DNA from: Mytilus californianus
Lineage: Eukaryota > Mollusca > Bivalvia > Mytilida > Mytilidae
DNA length: 64,000 bases
Direction: 5' to 3'
Assembly: GCF_021869535.1 (NCBI RefSeq)
Contig: NW_026262701.1
Span: 1,193,501 to 1,257,500, forward strand
Shown: positions 36,055-47,689 of the stretch, piece by piece
Position numbering within the stretch: position 1 is the first letter of the stretch
How the letters are laid out: each line of letters begins with the position of its first letter
Notes under the pieces: generated by a model
Told to the model about the DNA's origin: nothing
The model's database searches: none
Seen by the model: only the letters and a program-made list of their open reading frames with translations
Program-made: the position numbers and the translations under genes

Positions 36055-36548
36055 ACGGCTGGTAATCTACACACGCAGAACAATCGGTTCTGCAATGAAA
36101 ACCGTGAGAGGATTTTCCGGTTATGCGTGAGTGGAGTAATTGTCACCGCTTCAAAAGGTATGTACATTTCTAAATTGCAATTTTCTAATTCAACTGATCA
36201 AAATATTGAAATTCGGAGAATGCTATGCTGTGGTGAATACTTTAACAAAGAGACACATGTATCATTTACTGTTGTGCATGGAGTAAAACTCCTACAAAAT
36301 CAATCGTCCCACGAGTAATTGCCGAAAAAAGTGACATTTAAATTTTGAGATGGTTCTACTAACAGACCTACAAGTTCAGATTTAGTTTTTTTCTGTCAAC
36401 GGGATTGAATGTCGTTTTGGGCGGCGTGTACGCTGTCCGAAGGTGATAGACGTCTTAATAAATCTAAAAACTGCCAATTTTCATTATTTTATGCGTGAGG
36501 GGATCGGTTCTGATTGAGGACATCGTGAATGCATGAGGGGAAGTGCAA
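36055..36548 (+). repeat. Large palindrome, left arm (494 bp)
   Basis: Reverse complement of 36,893-37,387 with few differences. Starts 'ACGGCTGGTAATCTACACAC', ends 'GGGGAAGTGCAA'. An open frame across the arm (to a TAA after SSHE near 36,318) is kept in the other arm apart from a GGA-to-TGA change. No domain recognised. Confidence 0.9.
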
Positions 36549-36755
36549 TCATATTTTTATATCGAAAAATGCAACAATCACTTCAAGAAAGGCAAGTAAC
36601 TTGCATAGTCTTATTGAAGTTTATAATAAATATAAATTGACAATGGAAATGGAAATGGCTATAATATATACAACGTAAATATAATTGGTTTAGATTTATA
36701 ATTGACTATGTTTTTTTCTCGTGTGCATGTATTAAGACTTTAATCTATGTTTTAG

Positions 36756-36854
36756 ATGGATAGAACACGCCACCATTGCCTGCAGTGTGATAAGTCATAT
36801 ACTCAACGTCCAAAGCTGAACTTCCATGTAAAGCTGGTACATGAAAACACATGA
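36756..36854 (+). other. C2H2 zinc-finger reading frame in palindrome spacer
   Basis: 32 codons from an ATG directly after 'ATGTTTTAG' (a plausible splice acceptor) encode one canonical finger: C8-x2-C11-x12-H24-x4-H29, with CDKSYTQRPKLNFH matching the usual aromatic and leucine positions. It stops at TGA 36,852-36,854. It could be an exon of a zinc-finger gene or a captured gene fragment. One finger alone does not make a gene, and no adjoining fingers are visible. Confidence 0.5.
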
Positions 36855-36892
36855 GTCGAGAAAAGTCACAAGGCCAAAGATTAAAAAAATGT

Positions 36893-37387
36893 TTGCACTT
36901 CCCCTCACGCATTCACGATGTCCTCAATCAGAACCGATCCCCTCACGCATGAAATAATGAAAATTGGCAGTTTTTAGATTTATTAAGACGTCTATCACCT
37001 TTGGACAGCGTACACGCTGCCCAAAACGACATTCAATCCCGTTGACAGAAAAAAAACTAAATCTGAACTTGTAGGTCTGTTAATAGAACCATCTCAAAAT
37101 TTAAAGGTCACTTTTTTCGGCAATTACTCGTGGGACGATTGATTTTGTAGGAGTTTTACTCAATGCACAACAGTAAATGATACATGTGTCTCTTTGTTAA
37201 AGTATTCACCACAGCATAGCATTCTCCGATTTTCAATATTTTGATCAGTTGAATTAGAAAATTCCGATTTAGAAATGTACATACCCTTTGAAGCGGTGAC
37301 AATTACTCCACTCAAGCATAACCGGAAAATCCTCTCACGGTTTTCATTGCAGAACCAATTGTTCTGCGTGTGTAGATTACCAGCCGT
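36893..37387 (-). repeat. Large palindrome, right arm (495 bp)
   Basis: Mirror of 36,055-36,548, separated by 344 bases. It joins directly onto a LINE fragment at 37,388, whereas the left arm joins repeat I, so the arms are a duplicated unit with different outer neighbours. Confidence 0.9.
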
Positions 37388-37717
37388 GGCTAAGCCATGT
37401 AGAATTTTGAAAGTATATAAAAGCAGTTTATACTGTATCCGGTACTGCACCGGGGTCCAATGAAGTGACACAAGAACTGGTGTAATATGATGGTGTTTCG
37501 TGGTACGTGTGACGAATCTAGCTGCCGTATTTTGTACTCGCTGTAACTTATTTACTAAACTGGCATTCACTTCATATAGAAGAGCGTTTCCGTAGTCTAG
37601 ACATGACGTGACAAGCGAACAGACTAGCGTTTTACAGGCATCCTCGGTGATATATTGCCGAATTCGACCAATGTTTCGCATTTGAAACATATTTAGATTA
37701 CTATAGTTTGTGCCCAA
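37388..37717 (-). pseudogene. LINE ORF2 C-terminal fragment (CR1/Rex1/Jockey-like)
   Basis: Minus-strand frame MRNIGRIRQYITEDACKTLV, then SCLDYGNALLYEVN, VNKLQRVQNTAARFVTR, ITPVLVSLHWTPVQYRI and YTFKILHG: the well-known region following the RT thumb in CR1/Jockey-type non-LTR elements. The frame runs on into the palindrome arm, where homology ends. 5'-truncated. Confidence 0.8.
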
Positions 37718-37789
37718 AAATTAAGAAGACCTTAATTGAACAATTAGGAACTAGGTGTGAGTTATGATAAGACAAAGGATTTTTATTTT

Positions 37790-38265
37790 TAAAGTTTAGA
37801 AAAACATGCAAGTAAAATAACAAAAATATCGAACTCCAAGGAAAATTCAAAACGGAAAGTCCCTTATGAAATGGCAAAATCAAAAGCTCAAACACTTCAA
37901 ACGAATGGAAAACAACTGTCATATTCCTGATTTGGTACAGGCATTTTCTTATGGAGAAAATGATGGATTAGCTAGCTAAACCTCTCACCTGTATGCCAGT
38001 TGCATAAAATTTCATTATATTGACAACAATGTGTGAACAAAATAGGTAAAAATGTCAAAAATAGGTGTACAGCAGTCAACATTGTGTTATAAACTTAATC
38101 ACCATAGAAACAAATGAATATGTCAACAAAGAAAAACAAAATGGCATACAGACAAAGCACAAAGGCAAAAATGAAAGAACAGGAATACAAAAAATGACCA
38201 TAGCACAATAACACCATGGCGGGATGTATAAGTACCGAAAGGTGATTGGTTATAAAAACAATTGA
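37790..38265 (-). repeat. Family A 3' tail
   Basis: Reverse-oriented copy from 'GTAAAATAACAAAAATATCG' to 'GGCGGGATGTATAAGTACCG'. The minus-strand open frame at 37,701-37,922 is a shadow of this repeat. Confidence 0.8.
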
Positions 38266-38772
38266 TTAAGAGACCAATATCTTTACACATATTTGTTGTT
38301 GTTGTTATTGGTTTTGGTATGTGTCTTACTTATATAGTAATTGTGCCTTAATTTCATTTAACATAAATATTATGTATATGCACTCAATCCTTAATATATT
38401 CTTAGCATTAAATTTTTGCGAGTAATTATATGGAACTCTGACGAACAGGGTTGACTGTGTTACAATAAAGTATAAATATGTAAATAAAAAAAAAAATAAT
38501 ATAAAAAAAAATGATAAATGAAACAAAGCAAAAACAAAACAAACGATAGTTCCTAATGAAATGTAAAATATCAACTGATAGGTATCATAACATTGTTTTG
38601 AAATTTAATCAGGTTGTTCACCTTTGTGTCGTCTGTGATACACTTATAAAAATAAAGTATATCTTGATAAAAACAAATAAGAAGAAAGGTCCCCTTTTTG
38701 AATGATTTTGGTTAAAATCCTACTTTTAATTTTGAATGTCTAAACTATATCCTGGTAAATGTTTTGCAGTAG

Positions 38773-38848
38773 TTTCCAAGTAGTGCAGCCGGAAGGAACA
38801 ATGAAAATTCCCATTGTTCCTCCCGACTGCACTCCCGGACTTTGGAAA
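38773..38848. repeat. Imperfect 76-bp hairpin
   Basis: Left arm 'AGTGCAGCCGGAAGGAACAA' pairs with right arm 'TTGTTCCTCCCGACTGCACT' around AAAATTC. The pairing extends outward to TTTCCAAG/CTTTGGAAA after a small bulge. Its nature is unknown; possibly a small fold-back element. Flanks 38,266-38,772 and 38,849-39,313 show no gene. Confidence 0.7.
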
Positions 38849-39313
38849 AATTATGGGCGTAAGGATAAAGTATTTAAGATTATCGGCTAATAAGAATTAA
38901 ATATGGTCCTTAAATTATCCTCCCGGTAGGCTATCATAGCGAAAATACATAGAATAAAGCATGTGTTAGTTAAATGCTACCAATGAAAGGACTTCTCTCA
39001 CGATTGATGTATCAGATAAAAAACCTTTAGTAAGATTTTACAGCCGTTCCTTTTCCATAACGGTCTCGTATATTATTCCAAATAACATTCCAAAGACAAA
39101 CTGGTATTTAGTGATTCTTCCGTCGCCTATTTAGCTATATATACATGTAATATATATAAGAAGAAAAGATAGAAAAATATGAAAAAAATATTAATACAAG
39201 TATATTATTAAAACAATGCAATTGTTTGATTTTGTTTTTCAGTACAGAGATTGTCAGCAATACAATCAATAGTGCAGGGTTGTGCATATATTTACAATAT
39301 TCTCTAGTACAAA

Positions 39314-39725
39314 TTTTAGTGACACCGTCATAGAAAGGATTTAGCACATGCTTCTATTCTGCAATATATATGCTTATTGTGTTTTTCGTTTGGTTTTATT
39401 ATTTTCTTATAATATGACTGTAATTGTCAGTTTGTGAAAATCTGAAAGTGATATTGTATTTATTTTTGTTTTTAACCATGTACTGTTAAATTATTAAGAC
39501 ACATTTTAGTGACACCGTCATAGAAAGGGTTGTAGCAAATGCTTCTATTCCTAAGTATATGAAGTAAGTGTGATGGTTTTGCTTGAATTTTTTTTTCTTT
39601 TTTCTTAATTTCTAATAATTTGACCGTAATAGTCGGTTTGTGAGACTCTCAAAGTGGTATTGTATTTTTTCCCCCTTCTTTTTCATTTCCTTTTTTTTTC
39701 TAGCATATACTGTAAAATTATTTAG
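39314..39725. repeat. Tandem duplication, about 190-bp period, two copies
   Basis: 'TTTTAGTGACACCGTCATAG' occurs at 39,314 and 39,504, each followed by 'ATGCTTCTATTC', 'GTTTGTGA', 'GTGATATTGTATT' (or GTGG) and 'TACTGT.AAATTATT.AG'. It lies downstream of the minus-strand LINE relic at 40.1-41.9 kb, so it could be its 3' untranslated repeats. Confidence 0.75.
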
Positions 39726-40145
39726 TGTCGCAGTTTACTACTAATCTTCAATGGACCAGAGTGTTTAACTTGAATTTTTGAGACTTGTTAATACTAATTG
39801 CGTGCATTACTTAGTCAGTTACGTACAGATGTTTAAAAGATAATTGAGTCCTGGTGTACAACACAGGTAGAAAAAGTCTATTTGATTAAGCTCAATGGAC
39901 CGAAACAAAGGTGAATTGTGCAATGCACTTATGGCTTGCTTATCACAATTCTATGTATATTAAGAAAAAAGCTTTCAGATTCGGTTTGTAATGGTGAAAT
40001 ATTTAAACCTGAGAGACTATCTTAGAAATATACCAAGTACACAGGTTACAAATACATATTTATCTTATCTAAAGGATACTTTTTTGAGAGTCTTCCTTGC
40101 TTTCTTATAAGTATATTAGTTTCCTGTAAATAGTAATGTATGGGA

Positions 40146-41860
40146 CTAAAAGTATGTGAGTATCCGGAAAAAAGGTTGTTTCAATGAGAAATCTATGACT
40201 CCTTGATTTTTAAGCGTTTCACACATCTGTTTTCTATGTGCATCATATTTTGAGGAGGCTAATGGAAAGTGTACAACATCGTCTGTGGCTTTACAGTTTT
40301 CACAAATTACACTGGGACTTTTCCCTATTTTGTAAAGATATTTACTAATATTAATAGAGCCAGATCTAAATCTGAATATGATTCGTTCATTTTCTCTATT
40401 TATTTGTGGGATAGCAATCTTAAAAGATACATTATTTTGAGTTGAGTGTGCTAATCTTCCATTTGTGTTGTCTGACCACTGTATTTGCTCTATTTGTTTT
40501 AAGATGTTTTTTGTTAAACATTTGATTTGATTGTGTTGGAAATTGTTTGTATCTATATATTTGGTCAATGTATATATCATTTTGATTAATCATATCTTTT
40601 GCAACAGAAAAAATACGGTTTAATTTCCCTGGAGTATCAAAGAAAGGTTGTTTTTTTGCTAAACTTTCCTTAGTTGGATGATATGATTATCATCATGACT
40701 AGATATATTCAAGAAATATTTTGTAATTAGACTCTTTCTACGTTCTTCGAAGGGTGGGTCACCTATTTCTATTTGCAGTCCACTAGTGGCTACATTTTTA
40801 TATGCACCTGTACAAATTCGAAGTGCTTGACTTTGCACCCAGTCCAGAATTTTCTTTACAGAATGTGAGGCGGAGTTGTATACTGCACATCCGTAGACTA
40901 TTTCATATCTTATTAGTGCAATATATATGTTTCTAAGAGAATGACTATTTGCTCCCCACTCAGTACCAGTTAAAAGTTTCATACAATTTAAGAATTTACT
41001 GCATTTTGCCTCAATATATTGCATATGTTTTAACAATTATAACTTCTCAGGCTTTTTCTTTCTACTAAACAAAATGGCTACAATTTAGAGGGGGAAAGAA
41101 GAAATCCCCATTTATTACCCTATGTTTAAATATTGTCAAGATCTTTCTGTATTTTCCTTTGAATATAACCAATATTTCTACCACACAACCATATTGCACT
41201 GTCGTCTGCAAATTGGTAGATAGAACAGTTATCAATACATATCGGGAGAATTTACCACAATATTGAATAATGTCGGGCTGATACAACTTCCTTGGGAGGT
41301 ACCATTTTGAATCGTGAGAATATCAGGGAGAGTGTTATTCATTTTGACATGTATGGTTCTGCTAGTAAGAAAACATTTAACCCAACCTAGCATGTTACGC
41401 TTAAACCTAACTTGATTAGGTGAATAAAAATGATTTTTCTAAAGGTAATATCGCAGTCTGTTATTCATCATCTTTTCCAAAATGTTTACAAAATTAGATG
41501 TTAAAGCTATTGGTTTATATGCATGTAAATCACTTGAATCTTTCCCCTTTTTAAAACTTGGAACTATTATTGAATGTTTCCAAGTCAAAGGAAAATCTTG
41601 TAAGAACCAAATTCTGTTATACAATAAAAGAAGTACACCAAGTGATTTATCACTAAAGGTTTAAAACTATGACGGGCTTTATTACGTTCTTTGACCATCC
41701 TTATGCAATTTTCATTCCACCAGGGTATCCCAGGTTTACATACATTGATAAATTTTTTATTTTTCAGATAAGATGTGTTGTCGGCTAATGCAAGGATTAA
41801 GCAATGGAGATATCTAGATAATGTCCTACCAACCAATCAAGTACCACATGTTGGGAAATA
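40146..41860 (-). pseudogene. Decayed LINE ORF2, I/Jockey type
   Basis: Minus strand, 5' to 3': PGIPWWNENCIRMVKERNKA (linker before RT, about 41,730), FPLTWKHSIIVPSFKKGKD and AYKPIALTS (RT fingers, 41,600-41,500), NGTSQGSCISPTLFNIVV (about 41,310), and the catalytic box YQFADDSAIW (about 41,215). Then LTGTEWGANSHSLRNIYIAL and LDWVQSQALRICTGAY (40,980-40,800), and finally GRLAHSTQNNVSFKIA with CENCKATDDVVH, a Cys/His end typical of I-clade elements. Many stops and shifts separate these. The palm between 41,440 and 41,320 is mostly missing, and no RNase H domain is clear. 39,726-40,145 is probably 3' tail. Confidence 0.8.
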
Positions 41861-43134
41861 TGTTTGCATAGTGTATGCAATTTCAAACAAATTTTCACCT
41901 TTATTGTCAACAGGTTTATCATAAATGAGTTATATTGTGTTACGGGCTTGACATAAAATACTGAAAAATCAAAATCGTCCCAAAATGTTCTGAAATGTTG
42001 TACAATATTGATAAAAAAAAATAGAAGTAAGAAAACGAAGTTAATCAAAGATAATCCCAAAAAAAATCCTCAAAACAATAGAAATATGCAAAAAACAAAA
42101 GATTATTGTTCTATTCTAAGGAAGATAGATCTGTCGGTTGTTATAAACATTTGTTAACTCCTAACAACAGGATCGAGGGCGTAATTTGCTACAAGTCCAG
42201 CGTAAACTTTGCATATTGTCGTCTTCTATATATGGTTTATATGTATCCTGCATTAATAATTTAATAACTTTTTTTTCCGACCATTATACAATTGAAATGT
42301 ATAACTGGTATGATTTAAATTCACATGTTTCGTGTTTCTAAATTATAACAACTCCTAGGTGTACGCTTGCATATAAAATTGAGTAGTCAAATATATGAAA
42401 CATTGAAGCACATCAATACCAAAAGGCGTACCAAAAGCGCAAAATCTGTACTACAATATTCTTCCAAATCAACTGTGTCGAGGTAAAAAAAATGTTGTGA
42501 GAAGTCGCAGCATAAACTAAGTAGTATTTCACGTTAAGTTAGCCACAAATTTGTAGTAAGATCTTATTATATCATTATATTATGTGTGTAAAGAAGCACT
42601 TGGGAATGAGCGGTTGCCGCAGTTCAAACAAATATGTACAACTTTTCAATTAATACACTTATTTTCGCAGATACTTTATTTCGCGTTTAGTCCTTTATAA
42701 CCCAATTAACGGCAATTTAATTCGCGATTTGCAAATTTACTTGATGTATTAAAATAAGGGAAGGTCCAAGTTTTACATATTTATGACGATTTATATTAGC
42801 GTGATTTTCAGGAAAGTCGCGAAGATAATTCGCTCGCAAAAATTAGTTGGTTTACAGTGTTTTCTTTTGCGTACACATCTATTTACTTTTGTATTTCTCC
42901 GTAATCCTTCAATTTCAATCATCTTTTTATAAGGTAAATGTGACGGATAAACTCCTGTTATGTCAAAATGAAAAATTTTAGTTGACACAAGATCAAACTG
43001 CAGAGTAAACCTACAATGTCAAATAACTACATCCCTTCATTTTCAGCATTCTAAATACATAAGAAATACATATTCAACTATTGTTCCTTTTATCTGTAAT
43101 ATAAATTGATAGAAATGTGTGCATATAAAAATAA
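41861..43134. other. No gene seen
   Basis: Bases up to about 42,060 may continue the LINE upstream (weak). The rest is AT-rich, and the short open frames there, such as 42,791-42,988, have no recognisable content. Confidence 0.4.
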
Positions 43135-43435
43135 GATGATGTGGTACAATTTTCAATGAGACAACTCTCAACCACAGACCACATGATATTAAGGTTAACA
43201 ACCATAGGTCGACGTACGGCCATCAAAAATGAGCAAACTTCATACCACAGGGTCAGCTATAAAAGGCCCAAAATGACAAAATTAATGTAAAACAATTCAA
43301 ACGAGAAAACTAACGGCCTGCTTTATGTAAAAAATAATGAACGAAATACAAATTTGATATACAGCAAAAAAACGACAACCACTGAATTACAGGCTCCTGA
43401 CTTGGGACAGGCACATACAGACTATGGTGGGGGTT
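43135..43435 (-). repeat. Family C copy
   Basis: Plus strand: 'AATGAGACAACTCTCAACC', 'GTACGGCCATCAA', 'CTATAAAAGGCCC', 'AGGCTCCTGACTTGGGACAG'. Confidence 0.85.
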
Positions 43436-43439
43436 AATA

Positions 43440-44010
43440 TAAGAATAAGAAGATGTGGTATGATTGCCAATGAGACAACTCTCCACAAGTGACCAAACGA
43501 CACAGAAATGAATAATTTTAGGTCACCGTACGGCCTTCAACACTGAGTAAAACCCATACCGCATAGACAACTTTAAAAGGCCCCGAATTGACAAATAAAA
43601 ACAAATTTCAAACTAGAAAAGTAACGGCCTGGTTTATGTACAAAATAATGAACGAAAACAAATATGATATACAGGAATAAAAAGTAAAATAACAAAAGTA
43701 CCGAACTCCAAGGAAAATTCAAAACGGAAAGTCCCTTATCAAATGGAAAAATCAAAAGCTCAAACACATCAAACGAATGTTAAAACAACAGCAATAAACG
43801 ACAATCATTGAATTGCAGGCTCCTGACTTGGGACAGGTACATACAGTTTGTGGCTGGGATAAACTAGTTTGAAGGCGCCAACCCCTCCTCCCTACCTGGG
43901 ACAGTGGTGCAACGGTACAATACAAGAAAAAAACTTTACAAAATAATAAACGCAAAACAAATATGAGAAACAGCAATAAACATGTCAGCGGGCGCCCACA
44001 TTTTTGCGAT
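43440..44010 (-). repeat. Second family C copy, interrupted
   Basis: Starts 'GAAGATGTGGTATGATTGCC' a few bases after the previous copy ends, in the same orientation. It is interrupted by a family A tip (43,685-43,785), then continues through 'AGGCTCCTGACTTGGGACAG' and 'GAAGGCGCCAACCCC'. Confidence 0.85.
43685..43785 (-). repeat. Family A 3' tip nested in family C
   Basis: About 100 bases from 'GTAAAATAACAAAAGTACCG' to 'CACATCAAACGAATG', breaking the family C phrase 'AACAAATATGATATACAG|CAATAAACGACAA'. Confidence 0.8.
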
Positions 44011-44499
44011 AGGAAAAACAATAAATATAAACTTTTATTTTTATTTTATAGGAATGTTAAAATTAGAAATCGTATCCTCTAAAGTTGATAACATATGTTG
44101 CATGTACTTGTTTTACACGTCAGGTGACAATATTATGATCTGAAAATAATATCGCTTCTTTTTTTAATGTAAATTGACTTTTAATAAAATGTAAAAAGAC
44201 AGAAATATTCTCAGCAAAAGTTGCAATAACTTTTGAATTTTTGAACATTATTTCATTTTCAACAATGTTTGCATTATATTTTGTTTTAGAAGTCTGCTAT
44301 AACATGACGAGTGCATATTTCTTACAGTTTTATCCCGTTTTTGTTATAATTAGCAAGTTGAATTTGTAACTGTGTACGTATGTCGTCAGTGCACATGTAT
44401 GCAGCCCGTTTTTTTTACTCAGGAAATTTTCTAAATTAGAAGCTTCAGAGAATAAGACATTGTTTAAATGGTTTTGCTATACAATGATGTACTTTGAAA

Positions 44500-44870
44500 T
44501 AGATAAAGGCTTGCGAAACTTCGAGTTCGGCAAAAACGTTTTAAAATTATTGTAATTAATAACAAAATAAGGAATGTAAATATTACTCTTTCAAGGAATG
44601 GATTACACAATATCGGGCAATCGATACAGTGTCAATTATTTTGAGGGATATTTCTTTGTTGGTGCTTTTCAGCAGGGAGTTAAACAAGAGTTCGGCATGT
44701 AAAAATTACTCAATATATCTTTTAAAGTTGGCATATATCTGAATTGTATGTTAATTATGTCATGGTCATATTTTGTCTGGTAATATTTCACGCTATTGAA
44801 ATGTTTGCTATATGATATGTTTTGGAAAACTAGTAGTTTTATCCTGTAAATCTTTTTTTTTCAGAAGAAT
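44500..44870. repeat. Diverged copy of array-unit sequence
   Basis: 'GAGTTCGGCAAAAA', 'AATATCGGGCAATCGATA', 'GAGTTCGGCATG' and 'GGCATATATCTGAATTG' follow the order of 6,570-6,840. 44,011-44,499 shows nothing recognisable. Confidence 0.6.
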
Positions 44871-45244
44871 TCATGACAAACATTTAATTGTGTAATGGTT
44901 TGACAATTTTTATACTCCTTAGTATAATTTGGACCTTTTTTTCTTGTGGCTTTTTGTCTGATCACATAATGCCTTTTCGCTCTCTGACTTTCAATTTCTG
45001 ACTTTTAGTTCGTTTTTTTTCCTGTCCCTGTCTTTTACAACCGGGTATATTTACTATACTGTTCATATTAATGTATCTATTGCGTTGTATAGGCTGTTAA
45101 TGTGAACCAATATTTTAAACTTGAATAAAACTAATGTGTAAAACCTTACTATATTCACAATGAATTTGTGCACATTTATTTCCATTTGCATTTTTTCATA
45201 TTCTTACATTATCAACATAATTTTACAATGTTCATTTAAGAAAT

Positions 45245-45345
45245 GGCTCCGTGATGAAGGCCGTACTTTGACCTATAATTGTGAACTTTTTATACATTGT
45301 GACTTGGATGGAGAGTTGTCCCATTGGCACTCATACCACATCTTC
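45245..45345 (+). repeat. Family C 3' end
   Basis: 'CTCCGTGATGAAGGCCGTAC' to 'CACATCTTCTTA'. The open frame at 45,160-45,372 reads across it and is not a gene. Confidence 0.8.
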
Positions 45346-45569
45346 TTATTTATATTTCTAATATATCATTAGGAAATTTTATTTGGTTTCCTATTTGAAT
45401 ACCCAAAGGCAGAAATAATTGGTTACTATGTGCTTGTTTAAAATGAATGCTTGCTCGTTTAGAAATTTTTTTTTAAAATAAGAAGCTTCCGAGAAAAAGA
45501 TGATATTTAAAAGTTTTGTCATACATATTTTGGTATTAATATTGATTCACTCATAAGGTCTTTGCAAAG

Positions 45570-46180
45570 GAAATAAACACATTTATTCTAAAACCAGTTG
45601 TTTGCATAATACGGATTATGTTCTTCTCATATATTTAATGATGGTATGATACTAAACCCCTAACGGGGGATTTTGCTTGATTTTCATATGATGAAGACAT
45701 AATCTTTCAATCAGTTTAGTTGAGGTCTGGAGTTGGCATGTCAGTAACTGCTAGTGATCCTTTTTTAATTTATGTATCATTGTCATTTTACTTAGTTTCT
45801 TTTGTTAACTATTCTGACATCGGACTCAGACTTCTTTTAAACTCAGTTTAACTGAGCGTATTGCTGTGTGTTTGTTTATTCTACATTGGCTAGAGGGTTG
45901 AGATATCAAAAAACCTGTTTAACCCCGCCGCATTTATGCGCCTGTCCAAAACCAGGTTTTCAAAGTTTAGTTCATTTATATGTATTGGAGTTTAGTGTGA
46001 CGTCCATTGTGAACTAGTACATATTTTTGTTTAGGGGCCAGCTGAAGCACGCCTCCGGGTGAGGGATTTTCTCGCTGTGTTGAAGACCCATTGGTAGCCT
46101 TGGGCTGTTTTCTGCTCTTTGGTCGGGTTGTTGTCTCTTTGACACATTCCCCATTTTCATTCTCAATTTTATTGAAATAT
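45570..46180 (+). repeat. Family B end and 3' tail
   Basis: Matches 32,945-33,590 from 'AAATAAACACATTTATTCT' (last RT codons) through 'ACATTGGCTAGAGG' to 'GGTCGGGTTGTTGTCTCTTT'. The minus-strand open frame at 46,014-46,208 is its shadow. Confidence 0.85.
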
Positions 46181-46189
46181 TTGGAAATA

Positions 46190-46450
46190 AATTAAGGTTT
46201 GAGTACATTCAAATTTGGCATTTTGTTCTTTTAAAAAACTGTATCTCATAATTAATATTCATATATCTTGAAGGTTCGGCATATATCTGAATTGAGAATA
46301 ATGTCATGGTCAAATGTTGGCAATTTTGTCCGGTAATAGTACAGGCCATTGAAATGTCTTCTTTACGTTTTATTTGGAAAACCAGTTTTTAAATCGGCTA
46401 AATATCAATTTTTGAAAAGCATGACAAACATTTTTCATTGTGTAATGTTT
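46190..46450. repeat. Diverged copy of array-unit sequence
   Basis: 'GGTTCGGCATATATCTGAATTG' and 'TGTCATGGTCAAATG' correspond to 44,720-44,790. The following 46,451-47,130 has no recognised content. Confidence 0.55.
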
Positions 46451-47129
46451 TGACAACTTTTTACTTGTTAGTCAATTAAATGCAACACATGTTACTGTTT
46501 ACTGATCATATATGCTGGGATGACATCAGCACAGTTTACGTTGTAATACTATCATCTCAACATATACAAAATATTATCTATGGTGTGCATTGTAGTATTG
46601 CTAGGGACCCTCGTTGAAGTAATGAAATCGGAACTGTGTACATTGTATCAAGAGTATATACACAAAGAGAATGACTTTGGAGATGTATGCACTGTACAAG
46701 AGCTAACGGATCCTTCTCAAAAGACATGATCTGTGATCTTTACATTGTATAACTATCAAAGGTTCCAGCATGAAGGGATAACATCAACATGTTAAACATA
46801 GTATTTAGCTCATTATGTGTTACTGACCTATCCTAGTACAGAATTTTCCTTGGTCATTGCGCTCTCTCCATATCAAGGTATAATAAGGTTGACTGGATGA
46901 AATATATACATTCTCTATTACTCGTTTAAAGAGGCAGACGATACCAAGTGGACAATCAAATCCCAATTAGTCGAGGAAAACAGACCATAACATAACCAAA
47001 ACGAAAAGTGAAGAAAAGAAAAAAGAACAGTTTACAAAACTCTACAAAGTAATCATTCATAACATACATTTCTAATTTTTTCCTGGCCTTAGATGGTTCA
47101 TGTGACTCTGTTCATATCACTTTGTTGCA

Positions 47130-47240
47130 AAAAAACATCAAGCTTAGGAATTTTAGGTCACTGGCTTTCCAGCTTTTGGTTTTTAGCATTGCTGATGAAG
47201 GGTTTATCCAGGACATCAATTCGGACTCTCGAATTTTTCA
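47130..47240. repeat. Relative of repeat H
   Basis: 'TTGGTTTTTAGCATTGCTGA' followed by 'TGAAGGGTTTATCCAGGAC' resembles the inverted repeat H block at 30.5 kb. The 106-codon open frame at 47,093 runs through it and is not taken as a gene. Confidence 0.4.
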
Positions 47241-47689
47241 AGTGTTATTTTAATCATATACACAGAAAAGTAAACACCGAGGAAAACGAACAAAATTTCC
47301 GTTCATTCGATTTCAATCCTTGTCTGGTATCATTAATGAACGGATTGCACCATCTCATTGTGCATTTTATTTCCGGTCAGTGGAAGATCATTGCCCTTTG
47401 TATTAGACAGTGACAGGAACGCTGCATCAAGGGATAAAAACAGCTCAGTTTGTTATTCTCATTATAAACTATTTATATTGAGGATGGCCTCGGTTTATAG
47501 TTTGTTTCATTCATGCTATAGTCATGGAATGTTATTTTAACGGTATGGACGGACGCACACAACGAAAATCATAATGCTCTTCTACTATCGTTGACGGGAC
47601 ATGATCTAACAGCTATAAGGTTGTTTTCCAAATACATGAAATGCTGAAAAATAAAGAACAATAAAATTTAATATGTAGGATAAAAAACA

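Noticed and set aside
47093-47413. 106-codon open frame
   Set aside because: Runs through a repeat H relative; no domain.
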